Assembly: GCA_029060725.1 (NCBI GenBank)
Contig: JAIDTL010000129.1
Span: 1-64,000, forward strand
DNA length: 64,000 bases
Direction of reading: 5' to 3'
DNA from: Muribaculaceae bacterium
Lineage (GTDB): Bacteria > Bacteroidota > Bacteroidia > Bacteroidales > Muribaculaceae
Shown here: positions 9,091 through 18,047 of the stretch, in pieces
How the letters are laid out: the number at the start of each line of letters is the position of its first letter
Numbering within the stretch: the stretch's first letter is position 1
Notes under the pieces: model-generated
Told to the model about the DNA's origin: nothing
The model's input: the letters and a program-made list of their open reading frames with translations, nothing else
Databases searched by the model: none
Position numbers and translations under genes: made by a program

Positions 9091-10512
9091 TTGTACTTCT
9101 GGATTAATATCATATTACTTATAATCTACTTCGTAGTAGTTTTATCCTGCGTCGTAGTAGTAGTTTCGGAAAATAAAAATCCGATACGTGCACTTTCATG
9201 GACTCTCGCTTTGTTGTTCCTCCCGGTGATAGGGGTCATTTTCTATCTTTTCTTTGGCAGAAGCCTTAAAGGTAAAGCCATGATAAGTAAAAAAATGCGT
9301 CGTAAGCTCCTTGAGCGATCCCGTCCCAAACAAAATTCCTTCGATAATTCCAGGCTAAATGCCGATCAAATACAGAAAGTCAAGCTTGCCCACAATCTTT
9401 GCCACGCGCATCTTGACCGAAACAATTCCCTTGAAATCTTCACAAACGGCAAGTCTAAATTCGAAAGTCTAAAAAATGACATAAGAAATGCCGAAAAATT
9501 CATATTCATCCAATATTATATCTACGACGACGACCGCCTTGGAAATGAAATCCTCAATCTCCTTGCAGAAAAAGTGAGTCAAGGAGTGCGTGTAAAAGTA
9601 CTGTACGACCATGTGGGGTCTTTCTCAACTAAGAATAGCTTCTTTCGTCGAATGCGCGAATTAGGTATTGACTCACACCCATTCTTTAGAGTGACATTCC
9701 GTAAACTCGCAAACCGTATAAACTGGCGCAACCACCGTAAGATTGCAATCATCGACGGTCAAATTGGTTACATTGGAGGCATGAATATAGCCGACCGTTA
9801 TGTAGAAATATCCCCCGAAGGACGCCTGTGGCGCGACACTCATCTTCGAGTGCAAGGTCCGATTATTGAGTCAATGATGTATAGCTTCGCAATGGACTGG
9901 AATTTCCTCAGGCCGGATGAAGAAGTTAAGCCATTGGATGTCTTGAAATGCAAGGAAATGGGCGATGTTGATATGCAGCTCGTCACTTCGGGACCCTTGG
10001 ACACTTGGAATAATCTCGTATTATGCTTCCAGCAGGCCATAGCATCTTCTTGCAAAAGAATATATATTCAGACCCCATATTTCCTTCCTACAGATGCTTT
10101 GCTCAAAGCTCTCCAAGGGGCTGCCCTCTCAGGGGTGGATGTAAGAATAATGATTCCGGAAAAAACCGATTCCATTCTTCTTGGATTCGGAAGTCGCTCT
10201 TATATCTCAGACTGTCTGAAAGCCGGCGTGAAGATATATCAATACCAACCCGGTATGCTTCATGCTAAGACAATGATAGTAGACGATGATTTCGTCACTA
10301 CGGGGTCTGTCAACTTTGACTTCAGAAGCTTTGAAAACAACTTTGAGGCAAATCTGTTGATTTATTCCGAATCAGTAAATCGCCAAATGCGCGACATCTT
10401 CTTCGAAGATATCAAATTTTCCCGAAAGCTTACCCTCTCCCAATGGCGCAAGCGCCCCGCCTTCGAAAAAACGATGGAAGCCCTCGTCCGCCTCTTCTCC
10501 CCCCTCCTCTAA
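9091..10512 (+). CDS. cls: Cardiolipin synthase (phospholipase D family)
   Basis: Inner-membrane enzyme that joins two phosphatidylglycerols to make cardiolipin. The 473 residues start with two hydrophobic segments, followed by two HKD catalytic motifs (NHRKIAIIDGQIGYIGG and HAKTMIVDDDFVTTGSVNFD), each with the downstream GS/GG signature. There is no ATG in a sensible place. The only plausible start is TTG at 9091, since an in-frame stop lies 13 bp upstream. The gene is monocistronic and convergent with the pectinesterase-like gene. Confidence 0.92.
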   Translation: MYFWINIILLIIYFVVVLSCVVVVVSENKNPIRALSWTLALLFLPVIGVIFYLFFGRSLKGKAMISKKMRRKLLERSRPKQNSFDNSRLNADQIQKVKLAHNLCHAHLDRNNSLEIFTNGKSKFESLKNDIRNAEKFIFIQYYIYDDDRLGNEILNLLAEKVSQGVRVKVLYDHVGSFSTKNSFFRRMRELGIDSHPFFRVTFRKLANRINWRNHRKIAIIDGQIGYIGGMNIADRYVEISPEGRLWRDTHLRVQGPIIESMMYSFAMDWNFLRPDEEVKPLDVLKCKEMGDVDMQLVTSGPLDTWNNLVLCFQQAIASSCKRIYIQTPYFLPTDALLKALQGAALSGVDVRIMIPEKTDSILLGFGSRSYISDCLKAGVKIYQYQPGMLHAKTMIVDDDFVTTGSVNFDFRSFENNFEANLLIYSESVNRQMRDIFFEDIKFSRKLTLSQWRKRPAFEKTMEALVRLFSPLL

Positions 10513-10601
10513 ATTACTATACTGACGAGTCAAGCAACGTAATCAAGCATGCTCCGCATGCGCCCCACCCAGTCATCATGGAAACCTGCAATGTAATTAT
10601 A

Positions 10602-10633
10602 AATTGGGCCCGCGAGCAGTCGCGAGCCCAATT
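10602..10633. terminator. Strong hairpin between convergent cls and esterase genes
   Basis: AATTGGGC and GCCCAATT close a stem that continues as CGCGA / TCGCG around a GCAG loop, with one C/A mismatch. Lying between converging genes, it can act on both strands. Confidence 0.65.
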
Positions 10634-10640
10634 CATTTTC

Positions 10641-10732
10641 CAGCTCGGAGAGCTGGCTTAATGCTAAAACCCCGGACTTCAGTCCGGGGTTTCCACGTCA
10701 AAAGCTTAGTAGCCTCGGAGAGGCGCTTTATG
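10641..10732 (+). repeat. Three-hairpin dispersed repeat, copy B
   Basis: Same orientation as copy A: CAGCTCGGAGAGCTG (10641-10655), CCCCGGACTTCAGTCCGGGG (10670-10689), GCCTCGGAGAGGC (10712-10724), followed by GCTTTATGG. It lies directly after the hairpin at 10602, between convergent genes. Confidence 0.85.
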
Positions 10733-10788
10733 GTAGTTGAGATTTAGTACTAAGAATTGAACACTTATTCTAAATTCTAAATTCTAAA

Positions 10789-13700
10789 TTACTCCACAAC
10801 CTTTACAGCCTTAGTCGTTCCGTCAGAGTAAGTGATCACTTTGACGAGGGTGGTGGGCTCATTGCCCGGACGCGTTTCGATACCCTGAAGATTGTAGTAT
10901 TTCACATTGGCTATCTCTCCTTCAATCAATGTGTCTACACCGGTTGAACCAATTGTTACCATTTCGCCAAGGCCACCCATTTCGTTGAGTGCGCGTACGC
11001 CGTAAGATGTTGCTTTCACAGATGGAACATAGTTGCATTCTGTAGTGAATCCGAGGAGCTTACCGTCTGCGTAAACTGCCCAGCAGAGTGCATACTTGCT
11101 GTCGTCCCAAGAAAGGACATCATTTGCCATAGCGAGAGAAGTTGCAGCCGGAGCCTGCTCGCAGTCCATTGCCGGATCCCAATCGTCGTCACTGCCCATT
11201 ACAGTTGCATAGTCATGAGCGTCTGCCTCTTCCTTGGTCAGTACAGGATTGTTAGGATGGTTGCCGGGACCAAAGCTCTTCTTACGCTCTGAGAGATCTA
11301 TTACAGTGCCGGAAGCTGTCATTGAATTATATTCAGCAAAGCGTGCCGGGAAACCATCGGTACCCATATCATTCCAGCCGATTGCGGAAGGTTTCACAGT
11401 CATCTTAGTGTCGATGTAGAGAGCGATAGGAGTGCCGCTGCCCCAAGGACGACCCAAAGTATAGTTGCCATCGATAGTGCTGTTTTCGCCTACAATCTCG
11501 CAATCCTTGAATATGTAGCCATATTGCTTGGGCACAGATGGAACTGCGAGGTAGCCGCCGCTTGCGCACATCTGAAGTTTCACTCCATTGTAGTATGCGT
11601 CACCCTTACCGCAGAGGAAGTCGGTGCGACCGCGAAGTACGCCTCCTTCAAAGTAGTAGCGTGCGTTCTGGTTGTTGGAAGTGTAAGTGTCCTGATATCC
11701 CCAGAGGCAAGCATCTTTCATGATGGTCTTGTCTCCCTTGTCCTGGAGTACGATGTTGCGACCACGGTTGTCAGAGATACCATGCTTGAGGGTGATGTTC
11801 TGGAAGTAAGTGCCGCTTACGCCTGATTGGATCTGGAGAAGGTCGGCATTGCCGATACCCTCCATCGGGTGGCTGCCGATGCCGTCCATGTCAGGCACCT
11901 CGTTGATGATGACTGTGCCTTCCATGCTTTCGCCGATGATGGAGACGTTGGAAGCATTCAGTCTGAGAGTCACGTCAGGGAATGTACCGCCATTGACATT
12001 GACAGTGTGGTTTGCATCCATCGGTATCATATATTCACCGTTTCTTACGAAGATGCGGTATCTGCGCGTCTTGTCTTCGCGTGAATTGGCAGCTTCGATT
12101 GCAGCGCGGAAGTCGCCGTCGTCAGGCACGATGAAGTCAGGAGTAGCCTTAGCCACTTCCGGACGGTTGCGTGTAGTGAATGCAATCTTCACAGGAGTGT
12201 CAAGATAGTTGTCTGTAAGGTCGGCCACGCTGTTGGCGGCAAGTGTAAATTCGTAAGGAGTGTTGAATGCAAGATTCTTGTAAGTAAAGATTACAGATTT
12301 GCCACTGGTTTCTCCTTTCAAGGTCTTGTCGCCGAGTGTAGCGGTAGCTTCCTCTGCAAGCTTGACCTTCTCATCAAAGTTGAGCACGATCTTGCCGTTG
12401 ATTGAAGCTGATGTAGCTCCTTCTGCGGGCACTGTTGAAACGAGCACCGGTGCCTTGCCGTCGTTGATAAGCTCCATCTCTCCGTAGATAAACGATGCGC
12501 CCAGGCAGATGCCATCGTTGTCGCTCTTTGTGCCGTCTATCTTAGAGCTCTTGTCTGCGATCCAGCGGAGGTAGACTTCTGCCTGATTGTCTGCAGAAGC
12601 AGGGAATGCGAATTCTGCGTCAGCCCAGTTCTTGGATCCTTCAAGAGTAATGGTGCCGATAGTCTCCCAGTTTTCACCATCAAGAGAGTATTCTACGTTC
12701 TGCTTTGTGTAGGCATTGTAATTGAAGACCATTGAGGTCACCACCTTCAGGTTCTTGAATGCCGAAGCGTTAAACTTAGTCTGCCAGTAATAGTTTCCGA
12801 GGCCTGTAGTGCGCCAGTTGACAGCACCTGGGCGTCCTTCATAGCCGCCTGCGCCAAGCTGGCTCTTATCAAGCCATGCCGATGTCTCGCCGTCTGCAGT
12901 GCGCAGGTTGAGAGTCACAGCATCGTTCTCTTCGTATGCGAAGTCTGCCGGACGTCCGTTGGCTCCCTGGCGGTAGAAGTCCCAGCCTACGATGAAGTCG
13001 AGAGCAGAGTATTCAGCAGTGAGCTCGATATCATCATCCATAGTCACCATGATTTCTGAAGAAGTCTGTCCGTCACTCCAGTTGGTGAAGGTGAGGATGG
13101 GGTTGGATGCAGCTTTAAGAGTCACAACTGTGCCTTCTTCATACATATTTTTACCATCAATCACTGTAGGAGCCGGAGTGTAGCTTACCATATATTCATT
13201 GGCTCCTGAAGTCACGCTTGTGGCGAGCGAATAGGTGTTTACAGCCTTGAAGTTGGCAGTAAGGTTTTCAGCCTTGTTGATTACGTATTTGAATTCCGGA
13301 GTCTCTGAAAGCACATTGCCTTCAACGTCTGTCCAGTTCACGAAGTCATAACCGAATTTTTCAGTGGCAACAAGAGTCACCTCTGTACCCTCGTCATATT
13401 CATCTGCCAGTGGCTTGATGGCAACTGATCCGGCTTCTTCGGGATTCGTGGCAATAGTGACGGGGCATTTCGATACGTCTTCTGCCTGTCCGTCAATGAT
13501 ACCCTTGATGCGTACTTGGCTGAAGCCACCTTGCTTTGCATTGTTTGTGCCCACCGTCATCTCGAGGGTAAAGCCTCCGGTGGTGGCAAGTTCTTGCTGT
13601 TGTTCAGGGGTCAGGGATATGCTGAAGTGCTGTGCATAGTCACTTTCCTTGCCGTATTTGTCATCTGCCTGCTGGCGGTTGTTGCGTGCCGAGGTGTATG

Positions 13701-14724
13701 TCCCGAGCACTAACTGCTTTCCTTCTTCAGTCTTTGCGGTCACTATTATGTTGTGGGCGGCAGCGTCTGTGCCGAATTTCGCGCAGTAAGCCGATACTTC
13801 AGTCGGAGTGAAGGTAAGTCCCTTTGTGGGTTTGAGAGTCCACTTCACAGCATCGTTGGCATCTACAGCAGGCTGGAGCTTTATGAATTTGTAATCACAC
13901 CAGTTGACGCCTTCAGCGCCTACAGCCTGCACGCCGTTAAGATCAAGCGAAGCGACTGAGAAAGCGCCTTCCGGACTGAGGACACCTGGAATTTCGAAGT
14001 CTTCCATCGATTCCATGCCCCAGAAAGCTTCAGTGGGTTCGTTGCTGAATGATGGTGCGGTATAAACCTGTCCGTTGAATACACCCTCAATCGATACCTG
14101 GCTGAAACCTCCCTGCTTAGATGAGTTTGTGCCTACAGTCATCTCAAGGGTGAACCCTTCGGTAGAGGAAAGTTCCTGCTGCTGTTCTGCCGTCAGTTCG
14201 ATTGTGAAATGTTGGGCATAGTCATCCTCATTGCCGCGGGCATCATCTTCCTTGTCGCGATTATTTCGCGCAGAAGTATAAGTGCCAAGCAAGATAGATT
14301 TCCCTTCAGCAGTCTTTCCTGTCACGAGGATGTTGTGAGCGATGGCATCCGTGCCAAATTTTGCTATGTAGGCAGAGATTTTGGTCGGAGTGAACGTAAG
14401 GCCCTTGGTTGGCTTTATAAACCATTTTACGGCGTCGTTCTCATCATTTGGAGTCTGGAGCTTGATAAACTGGTAGTCGCACCAGTTCACGCCGCTTGTG
14501 CCTACAGGTGTCACGCCGTTGAGGTCGAGAGAAGCGATCGAGAAAGCCCCTTCCGGGCTCAGGATAGTCGGCAATTCGTAGTCGTCCATGCTGTCCATGG
14601 ACCAGAACGCTTTTGCCGGTTCATTAGTGTAGGTCTGTGCCTTCATCGACAGGCCACAGACCAAGGCGACAATCGCAATCAATGCGATGATAGCCTTCGG
14701 AATAAATCGGTTGATGTTCATCAT
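10789..14724 (-). CDS. Large secreted multidomain pectinesterase-like protein
   Basis: About 1,311 residues when started at the MMNINRF methionine. The longer ORF start adds 23 residues before the signal peptide (AIIALIAIVALVCGLS). After it come two tandem copies of a roughly 185-residue module (both contain GVNWCDY and GTYTSARNNR). Next are an InlB/Big-type repeat, a discoidin-like segment, a Big_5-type Ig domain and a right-handed beta-helix esterase domain with GYQDTYTSNNQ, GRTDFLCGKGD and LGRPWGSGTP. These match the QDT, xDF and RPW motifs of pectin methylesterases. The C-terminus (YYNLQGIETRPG) resembles surface-sorting tails. It probably de-esterifies plant pectin outside the cell. Confidence 0.85.
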   Translation of the reverse strand: MMNINRFIPKAIIALIAIVALVCGLSMKAQTYTNEPAKAFWSMDSMDDYELPTILSPEGAFSIASLDLNGVTPVGTSGVNWCDYQFIKLQTPNDENDAVKWFIKPTKGLTFTPTKISAYIAKFGTDAIAHNILVTGKTAEGKSILLGTYTSARNNRDKEDDARGNEDDYAQHFTIELTAEQQQELSSTEGFTLEMTVGTNSSKQGGFSQVSIEGVFNGQVYTAPSFSNEPTEAFWGMESMEDFEIPGVLSPEGAFSVASLDLNGVQAVGAEGVNWCDYKFIKLQPAVDANDAVKWTLKPTKGLTFTPTEVSAYCAKFGTDAAAHNIIVTAKTEEGKQLVLGTYTSARNNRQQADDKYGKESDYAQHFSISLTPEQQQELATTGGFTLEMTVGTNNAKQGGFSQVRIKGIIDGQAEDVSKCPVTIATNPEEAGSVAIKPLADEYDEGTEVTLVATEKFGYDFVNWTDVEGNVLSETPEFKYVINKAENLTANFKAVNTYSLATSVTSGANEYMVSYTPAPTVIDGKNMYEEGTVVTLKAASNPILTFTNWSDGQTSSEIMVTMDDDIELTAEYSALDFIVGWDFYRQGANGRPADFAYEENDAVTLNLRTADGETSAWLDKSQLGAGGYEGRPGAVNWRTTGLGNYYWQTKFNASAFKNLKVVTSMVFNYNAYTKQNVEYSLDGENWETIGTITLEGSKNWADAEFAFPASADNQAEVYLRWIADKSSKIDGTKSDNDGICLGASFIYGEMELINDGKAPVLVSTVPAEGATSASINGKIVLNFDEKVKLAEEATATLGDKTLKGETSGKSVIFTYKNLAFNTPYEFTLAANSVADLTDNYLDTPVKIAFTTRNRPEVAKATPDFIVPDDGDFRAAIEAANSREDKTRRYRIFVRNGEYMIPMDANHTVNVNGGTFPDVTLRLNASNVSIIGESMEGTVIINEVPDMDGIGSHPMEGIGNADLLQIQSGVSGTYFQNITLKHGISDNRGRNIVLQDKGDKTIMKDACLWGYQDTYTSNNQNARYYFEGGVLRGRTDFLCGKGDAYYNGVKLQMCASGGYLAVPSVPKQYGYIFKDCEIVGENSTIDGNYTLGRPWGSGTPIALYIDTKMTVKPSAIGWNDMGTDGFPARFAEYNSMTASGTVIDLSERKKSFGPGNHPNNPVLTKEEADAHDYATVMGSDDDWDPAMDCEQAPAATSLAMANDVLSWDDSKYALCWAVYADGKLLGFTTECNYVPSVKATSYGVRALNEMGGLGEMVTIGSTGVDTLIEGEIANVKYYNLQGIETRPGNEPTTLVKVITYSDGTTKAVKVVE

Positions 14725-14811
14725 TAGGTTAATTATTATGTTGATTAGGTATTCTTGATTGATTGTTAGGTAAGTCCGAAGAAGTCGCGGCAACTTCGTC
14801 GTTTTACTTTA

Positions 14812-14819
14812 CAAAATTA
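14812..14819 (-). promoter_or_regulatory. -7 box for the pectinesterase-like gene
   Basis: On the minus strand this reads TAATTTTG, matching TAnnTTTG. The implied start near 14806 gives a leader of about 80 nt. A TTTG -33 box at the expected spacing is not clear. Confidence 0.5.
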
Positions 14820-14926
14820 CAAAAAATATTCCTATTATTCAGCATTCCCCGATATGTTATATAGCATGATAAGTAAGAATTACCAATTCCCAATTACCAA
14901 TTCTCAATTATTAAAAATAAATTTAC

Positions 14927-14934
14927 TATCTTTG
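14927..14934 (+). promoter_or_regulatory. -7 box almost touching the helicase start codon
   Basis: TATCTTTG ends 4 bp before the ATG at 14939. If transcription starts at the usual distance the mRNA is leaderless or nearly so. Upstream are short repeats of TTACCAATTC/CCAATT type. Confidence 0.55.
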
Positions 14935-14938
14935 CATC

Positions 14939-16888
14939 ATGAATTCGCCTATCCAGTCACTTCAGGAGCAACGTCGGCTCCTTCAAATCGAATACGAGGA
15001 AGAGAAACGAGTTTTCTCGGAGCTTTCAGCCCAAATGGGATTCTCTCGTCTTGCCGAGCGTGGCAACGCTTGGCTTGGAATTTCTGTAGAAAGATCTTTC
15101 TACAATTCCCTCAACCAAAGAGTTCTTGAAATCACCCGTTCTGATTCCGAATCGGATGACGACCATAATTTTGAATATGGAAAACCTGTAGCCTTTTTTA
15201 CGTTGTCTGAGAAAACGTCCGGCAACCCGTCATTTCCATTTACGGGAACCGTAAGCTACGTGGATGGGGATCGCATGGTGGTGGCTATACCTGAGAATGC
15301 GGATATATCCTCCCTTTCTTCATCACATTCTGCAGGCGTCATGCTCTCTTTTGATGAGACATCATATAGAATGATGTTTGATGCAATCGACCGCACCATT
15401 AAAGCAAAAGGGCGACTCGCCGAGCTCCGTGATCTATTCTATTCACGTAGAAAAGTCGCTGAATTGACTTTTGCTCCACTCGGGTTCCCTTATCTAAATA
15501 AGACTCAGGAAGCAGCTGTCAACAAAGTGCTGTGTGCTAAAGATGTGGCTATTGTGCATGGTCCTCCCGGCACGGGCAAGACCACCACTCTCGTAGAAGC
15601 TATAGTCGAGACTTTGCGTCGCGAACCGCAGGTCCTTGTATGCGCCCAAAGCAATATGGCAGTAGATTGGATTTGCGAAAAACTTGTCGATAGGGGAGTG
15701 CATGTGCTCCGTCTCGGCAATCCTTCTCGCGTCAACGACAAGATGCTCTCTTTCACATACGAACGCAGATTTGAATCTCATCCCGATTATCCCGATCTAT
15801 GGAGTATCCGAAAGGCAATCCGCGAACTTCGAAGTGCCAAGCGTCGTGGCTCCGACCAGTGGCATCAGAAGTTGGATCGCCTGCGCAGCCGTGCCACAGA
15901 ACTTGAAATCCGTATCAATCAAGACCTATTCAATTCCGCGCACGTCATAGCTTCTACCCTTGTGGGGAGTTCCAACCGTCTGCTCGACGGCATGAAGTTT
16001 TCCACACTTTTCATTGATGAAGCAGCCCAGGCACTTGAAGCAGCGTGTTGGATTCCTATAAGGAGAGCGGGTAGGGTAGTGCTTGCGGGCGACCATTGTC
16101 AGCTTCCTCCTACAGTCAAGTCGTATGAAGCCATGAAAGCGGGTCTTGACAAGTCGCTAATGGAACGCTTGGTGGAAAATCACCCGGAGGCAGTTTCCCT
16201 GCTTACGATGCAATACCGTATGAACCATGAGATAATGCGTTTCTCCAACGAATGGTTCTACGGTGGCGCCATGACCGCCGCTCCTGAAGTGCGACACCGT
16301 GGCATCCTCGACTTCGACACCCCCATCGAATGGATCGACCCCATGGAGAGGAGGCTTTCCAGCCTCCCAAGCGAGTCAGACCCCATTGAAGGGAGACTTC
16401 CCAGCCTCCCCGAATCGCCGGATTCTGACCTTCCCACCTTTAAGGAAGCCCTCGCCGGCGAAAGCCATGGGCGTGTCAACCGTGACGAAGCCGAATTTTC
16501 CGTCCGTACCCTGTGGGCATACATCGAAAAAATTGGCAAGCAACGTTTCCTCGACGAACGTATCGACGTAGGTCTGATCTCCCCTTACCGGGCACAGGTC
16601 CAGTATTTACGTGGTCTAATCAAACGAACACCCTTCTTCAAGCCCTTCCGCCACCTCATCTCCGTCAACACCGTCGACGGCTTTCAAGGACAGGAACGGG
16701 ATGTGATTATGATATCTCTTGTAAGAAGCAACGACGAAGGCAACATCGGTTTCCTCCGCGACCTCCGCCGCATGAACGTAGCTATGACCCGCGCCCGCAT
16801 GAAGCTCATCATCATCGGCAGCGTCGCCACCCTCACCCGCCATCCCTTCTACCGCCGCCTCCACGACTCACTAAGTCTTGATGTTTAG
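14939..16888 (+). CDS. UPF1/Dna2-like superfamily 1B helicase
   Basis: 649 residues of the IGHMBP2/SMUBP-2-like AAA_11/AAA_12 group that unwinds nucleic acid with 5'-3' polarity. Motif I is GPPGTGKTTTL at about residue 208, motif II FIDEAAQALEAA, motif III LAGDHCQLPPTV, motif V VNTVDGFQGQERDVIM and motif VI MTRARMKLIIIG. All catalytic motifs are intact. Around residues 470-500 there is a low-complexity insert made of two similar units (RRLSSLPSESDP, GRLPSLPESPDS). The cellular role in Bacteroidales is not established. Confidence 0.9.
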   Translation: MNSPIQSLQEQRRLLQIEYEEEKRVFSELSAQMGFSRLAERGNAWLGISVERSFYNSLNQRVLEITRSDSESDDDHNFEYGKPVAFFTLSEKTSGNPSFPFTGTVSYVDGDRMVVAIPENADISSLSSSHSAGVMLSFDETSYRMMFDAIDRTIKAKGRLAELRDLFYSRRKVAELTFAPLGFPYLNKTQEAAVNKVLCAKDVAIVHGPPGTGKTTTLVEAIVETLRREPQVLVCAQSNMAVDWICEKLVDRGVHVLRLGNPSRVNDKMLSFTYERRFESHPDYPDLWSIRKAIRELRSAKRRGSDQWHQKLDRLRSRATELEIRINQDLFNSAHVIASTLVGSSNRLLDGMKFSTLFIDEAAQALEAACWIPIRRAGRVVLAGDHCQLPPTVKSYEAMKAGLDKSLMERLVENHPEAVSLLTMQYRMNHEIMRFSNEWFYGGAMTAAPEVRHRGILDFDTPIEWIDPMERRLSSLPSESDPIEGRLPSLPESPDSDLPTFKEALAGESHGRVNRDEAEFSVRTLWAYIEKIGKQRFLDERIDVGLISPYRAQVQYLRGLIKRTPFFKPFRHLISVNTVDGFQGQERDVIMISLVRSNDEGNIGFLRDLRRMNVAMTRARMKLIIIGSVATLTRHPFYRRLHDSLSLDV

Positions 16889-16982
16889 TGACAAAGTCAT
16901 AAAAATTGGATGGTAAGCATGCGTAGTATCTGATAATAACTGCTTGAATAAAAATGAGTAGGAGGAGACTGCTAAGATAATA

Positions 16983-17840
16983 TCAGATTAGTAGGGAAAT
17001 TTCATTTAAAGAAAGACCTGTTAATGATGAGATTACATCAGTGGCGTAGCCCTCGGAAAGCATTTTTCTTGCAATGTCTTTTTTCTCTTCCGCTCTTCCT
17101 TCTGCTCTTCCTTCTGCTCTTTCAGTCTCGGCAATAGCATAACTATCCCTGTATGCTTTCAGGGAAGCTTTGTAAGCTTGTTTATCCTTCTCATTTAAAG
17201 CTGCATATCTTGCAACTTTCCCAAGTCTCCGGAAAACCGGTTCTTTCATAAATGTCTGCGGTATTGTTTCCATCTTCTCCATGTTTTTAAGTAAATAAAG
17301 CCACCTCTCGAGCGTAGTCTTGCATTCATCTGCATCCTTGTCCAACATTGGTATCTTCAAAAATGTCATTCCCATCTTGTCAGAGAATACTTGCTGGGTC
17401 TGCATATTATATAAACACACATCTTCCCTAAGATGTTGTTCCTTGTATCCTTTCCATTCGAAGTTCATCAGGAATACTCCATATACAGGTGTAAGCTTAT
17501 AATCCCAACCTTCTCCCTTTTCTCCTTGAGCATAGATATCTGCAGCCAAATAGAATACAGCTCTATCGTCGAAATGTGTCTGATATCGGTTTTGCATCTC
17601 CACTATTATCTTTCTGCCATCTTCCAATTCACAATGAAGGTCATAGATTAGAGCACGATCGTCTTTAGACTCTCCTTTCTTTTCTTTATCAATGAATGTC
17701 ACATTGGTGATAGGAGTATCACCACCAATCACAGCATTTAGGAATGACAAGATGAATTCCTTGTCAGCATATCTTCCGAAAATATATTTAAATCCAAAAT
17801 CAGTAAGAGGATTTATATAAGTTGAGATAGATTCACACAT
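16983..17840 (-). CDS. Rpn family PD-(D/E)XK nuclease (transposase-like)
   Basis: 285 residues matching the PD-(D/E)XK nuclease family transposase group (Rpn/PF12784). YINPLTDFGFKYIFG is the typical N-terminus. The catalytic core lies around DLHCELEDGRKIIVEMQNRY (Asp, then ExQ). The C-terminus carries a repeated RAEGRAEGRAEEKK stretch and a helical tail, common in this family. Such genes are scattered in multiple copies in Bacteroidales genomes and may promote recombination. It marks the left border of the A+T-rich island. Confidence 0.85.
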   Translation of the reverse strand: MCESISTYINPLTDFGFKYIFGRYADKEFILSFLNAVIGGDTPITNVTFIDKEKKGESKDDRALIYDLHCELEDGRKIIVEMQNRYQTHFDDRAVFYLAADIYAQGEKGEGWDYKLTPVYGVFLMNFEWKGYKEQHLREDVCLYNMQTQQVFSDKMGMTFLKIPMLDKDADECKTTLERWLYLLKNMEKMETIPQTFMKEPVFRRLGKVARYAALNEKDKQAYKASLKAYRDSYAIAETERAEGRAEGRAEEKKDIARKMLSEGYATDVISSLTGLSLNEISLLI

Positions 17841-17870
17841 GTAGTTGCGTATTATTTACTATTCTTTTTG

Positions 17871-17878
17871 CAAAGATA
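17871..17878 (-). promoter_or_regulatory. -7 box for the Rpn gene
   Basis: The minus strand reads TATCTTTG about 30 bp before the start codon, matching TAnnTTTG. A -33 box is not convincing. Confidence 0.45.
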
Positions 17879-18009
17879 ATAAATTTTTGTCGATATTCGA
17901 TATTTTGGTAGTCTTTTTATGATTTTTCGAGTGAGAATGAAAAGGCAGAATGAATATGCTTTAGATATAATACTTATAGGAATAAGGGGAATTGGGACGA
18001 GAGGACATA

Positions 18010-18017
18010 TATATTTG
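18010..18017 (+). promoter_or_regulatory. -7 box for the recombinase gene
   Basis: TATATTTG matches TAnnTTTG and lies 30 bp before the recombinase ATG. No clear TTTG was found 20 bp upstream. Confidence 0.45.
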
Positions 18018-18047
18018 CAGTATGAATAGCAAATATAGTTACAAATT

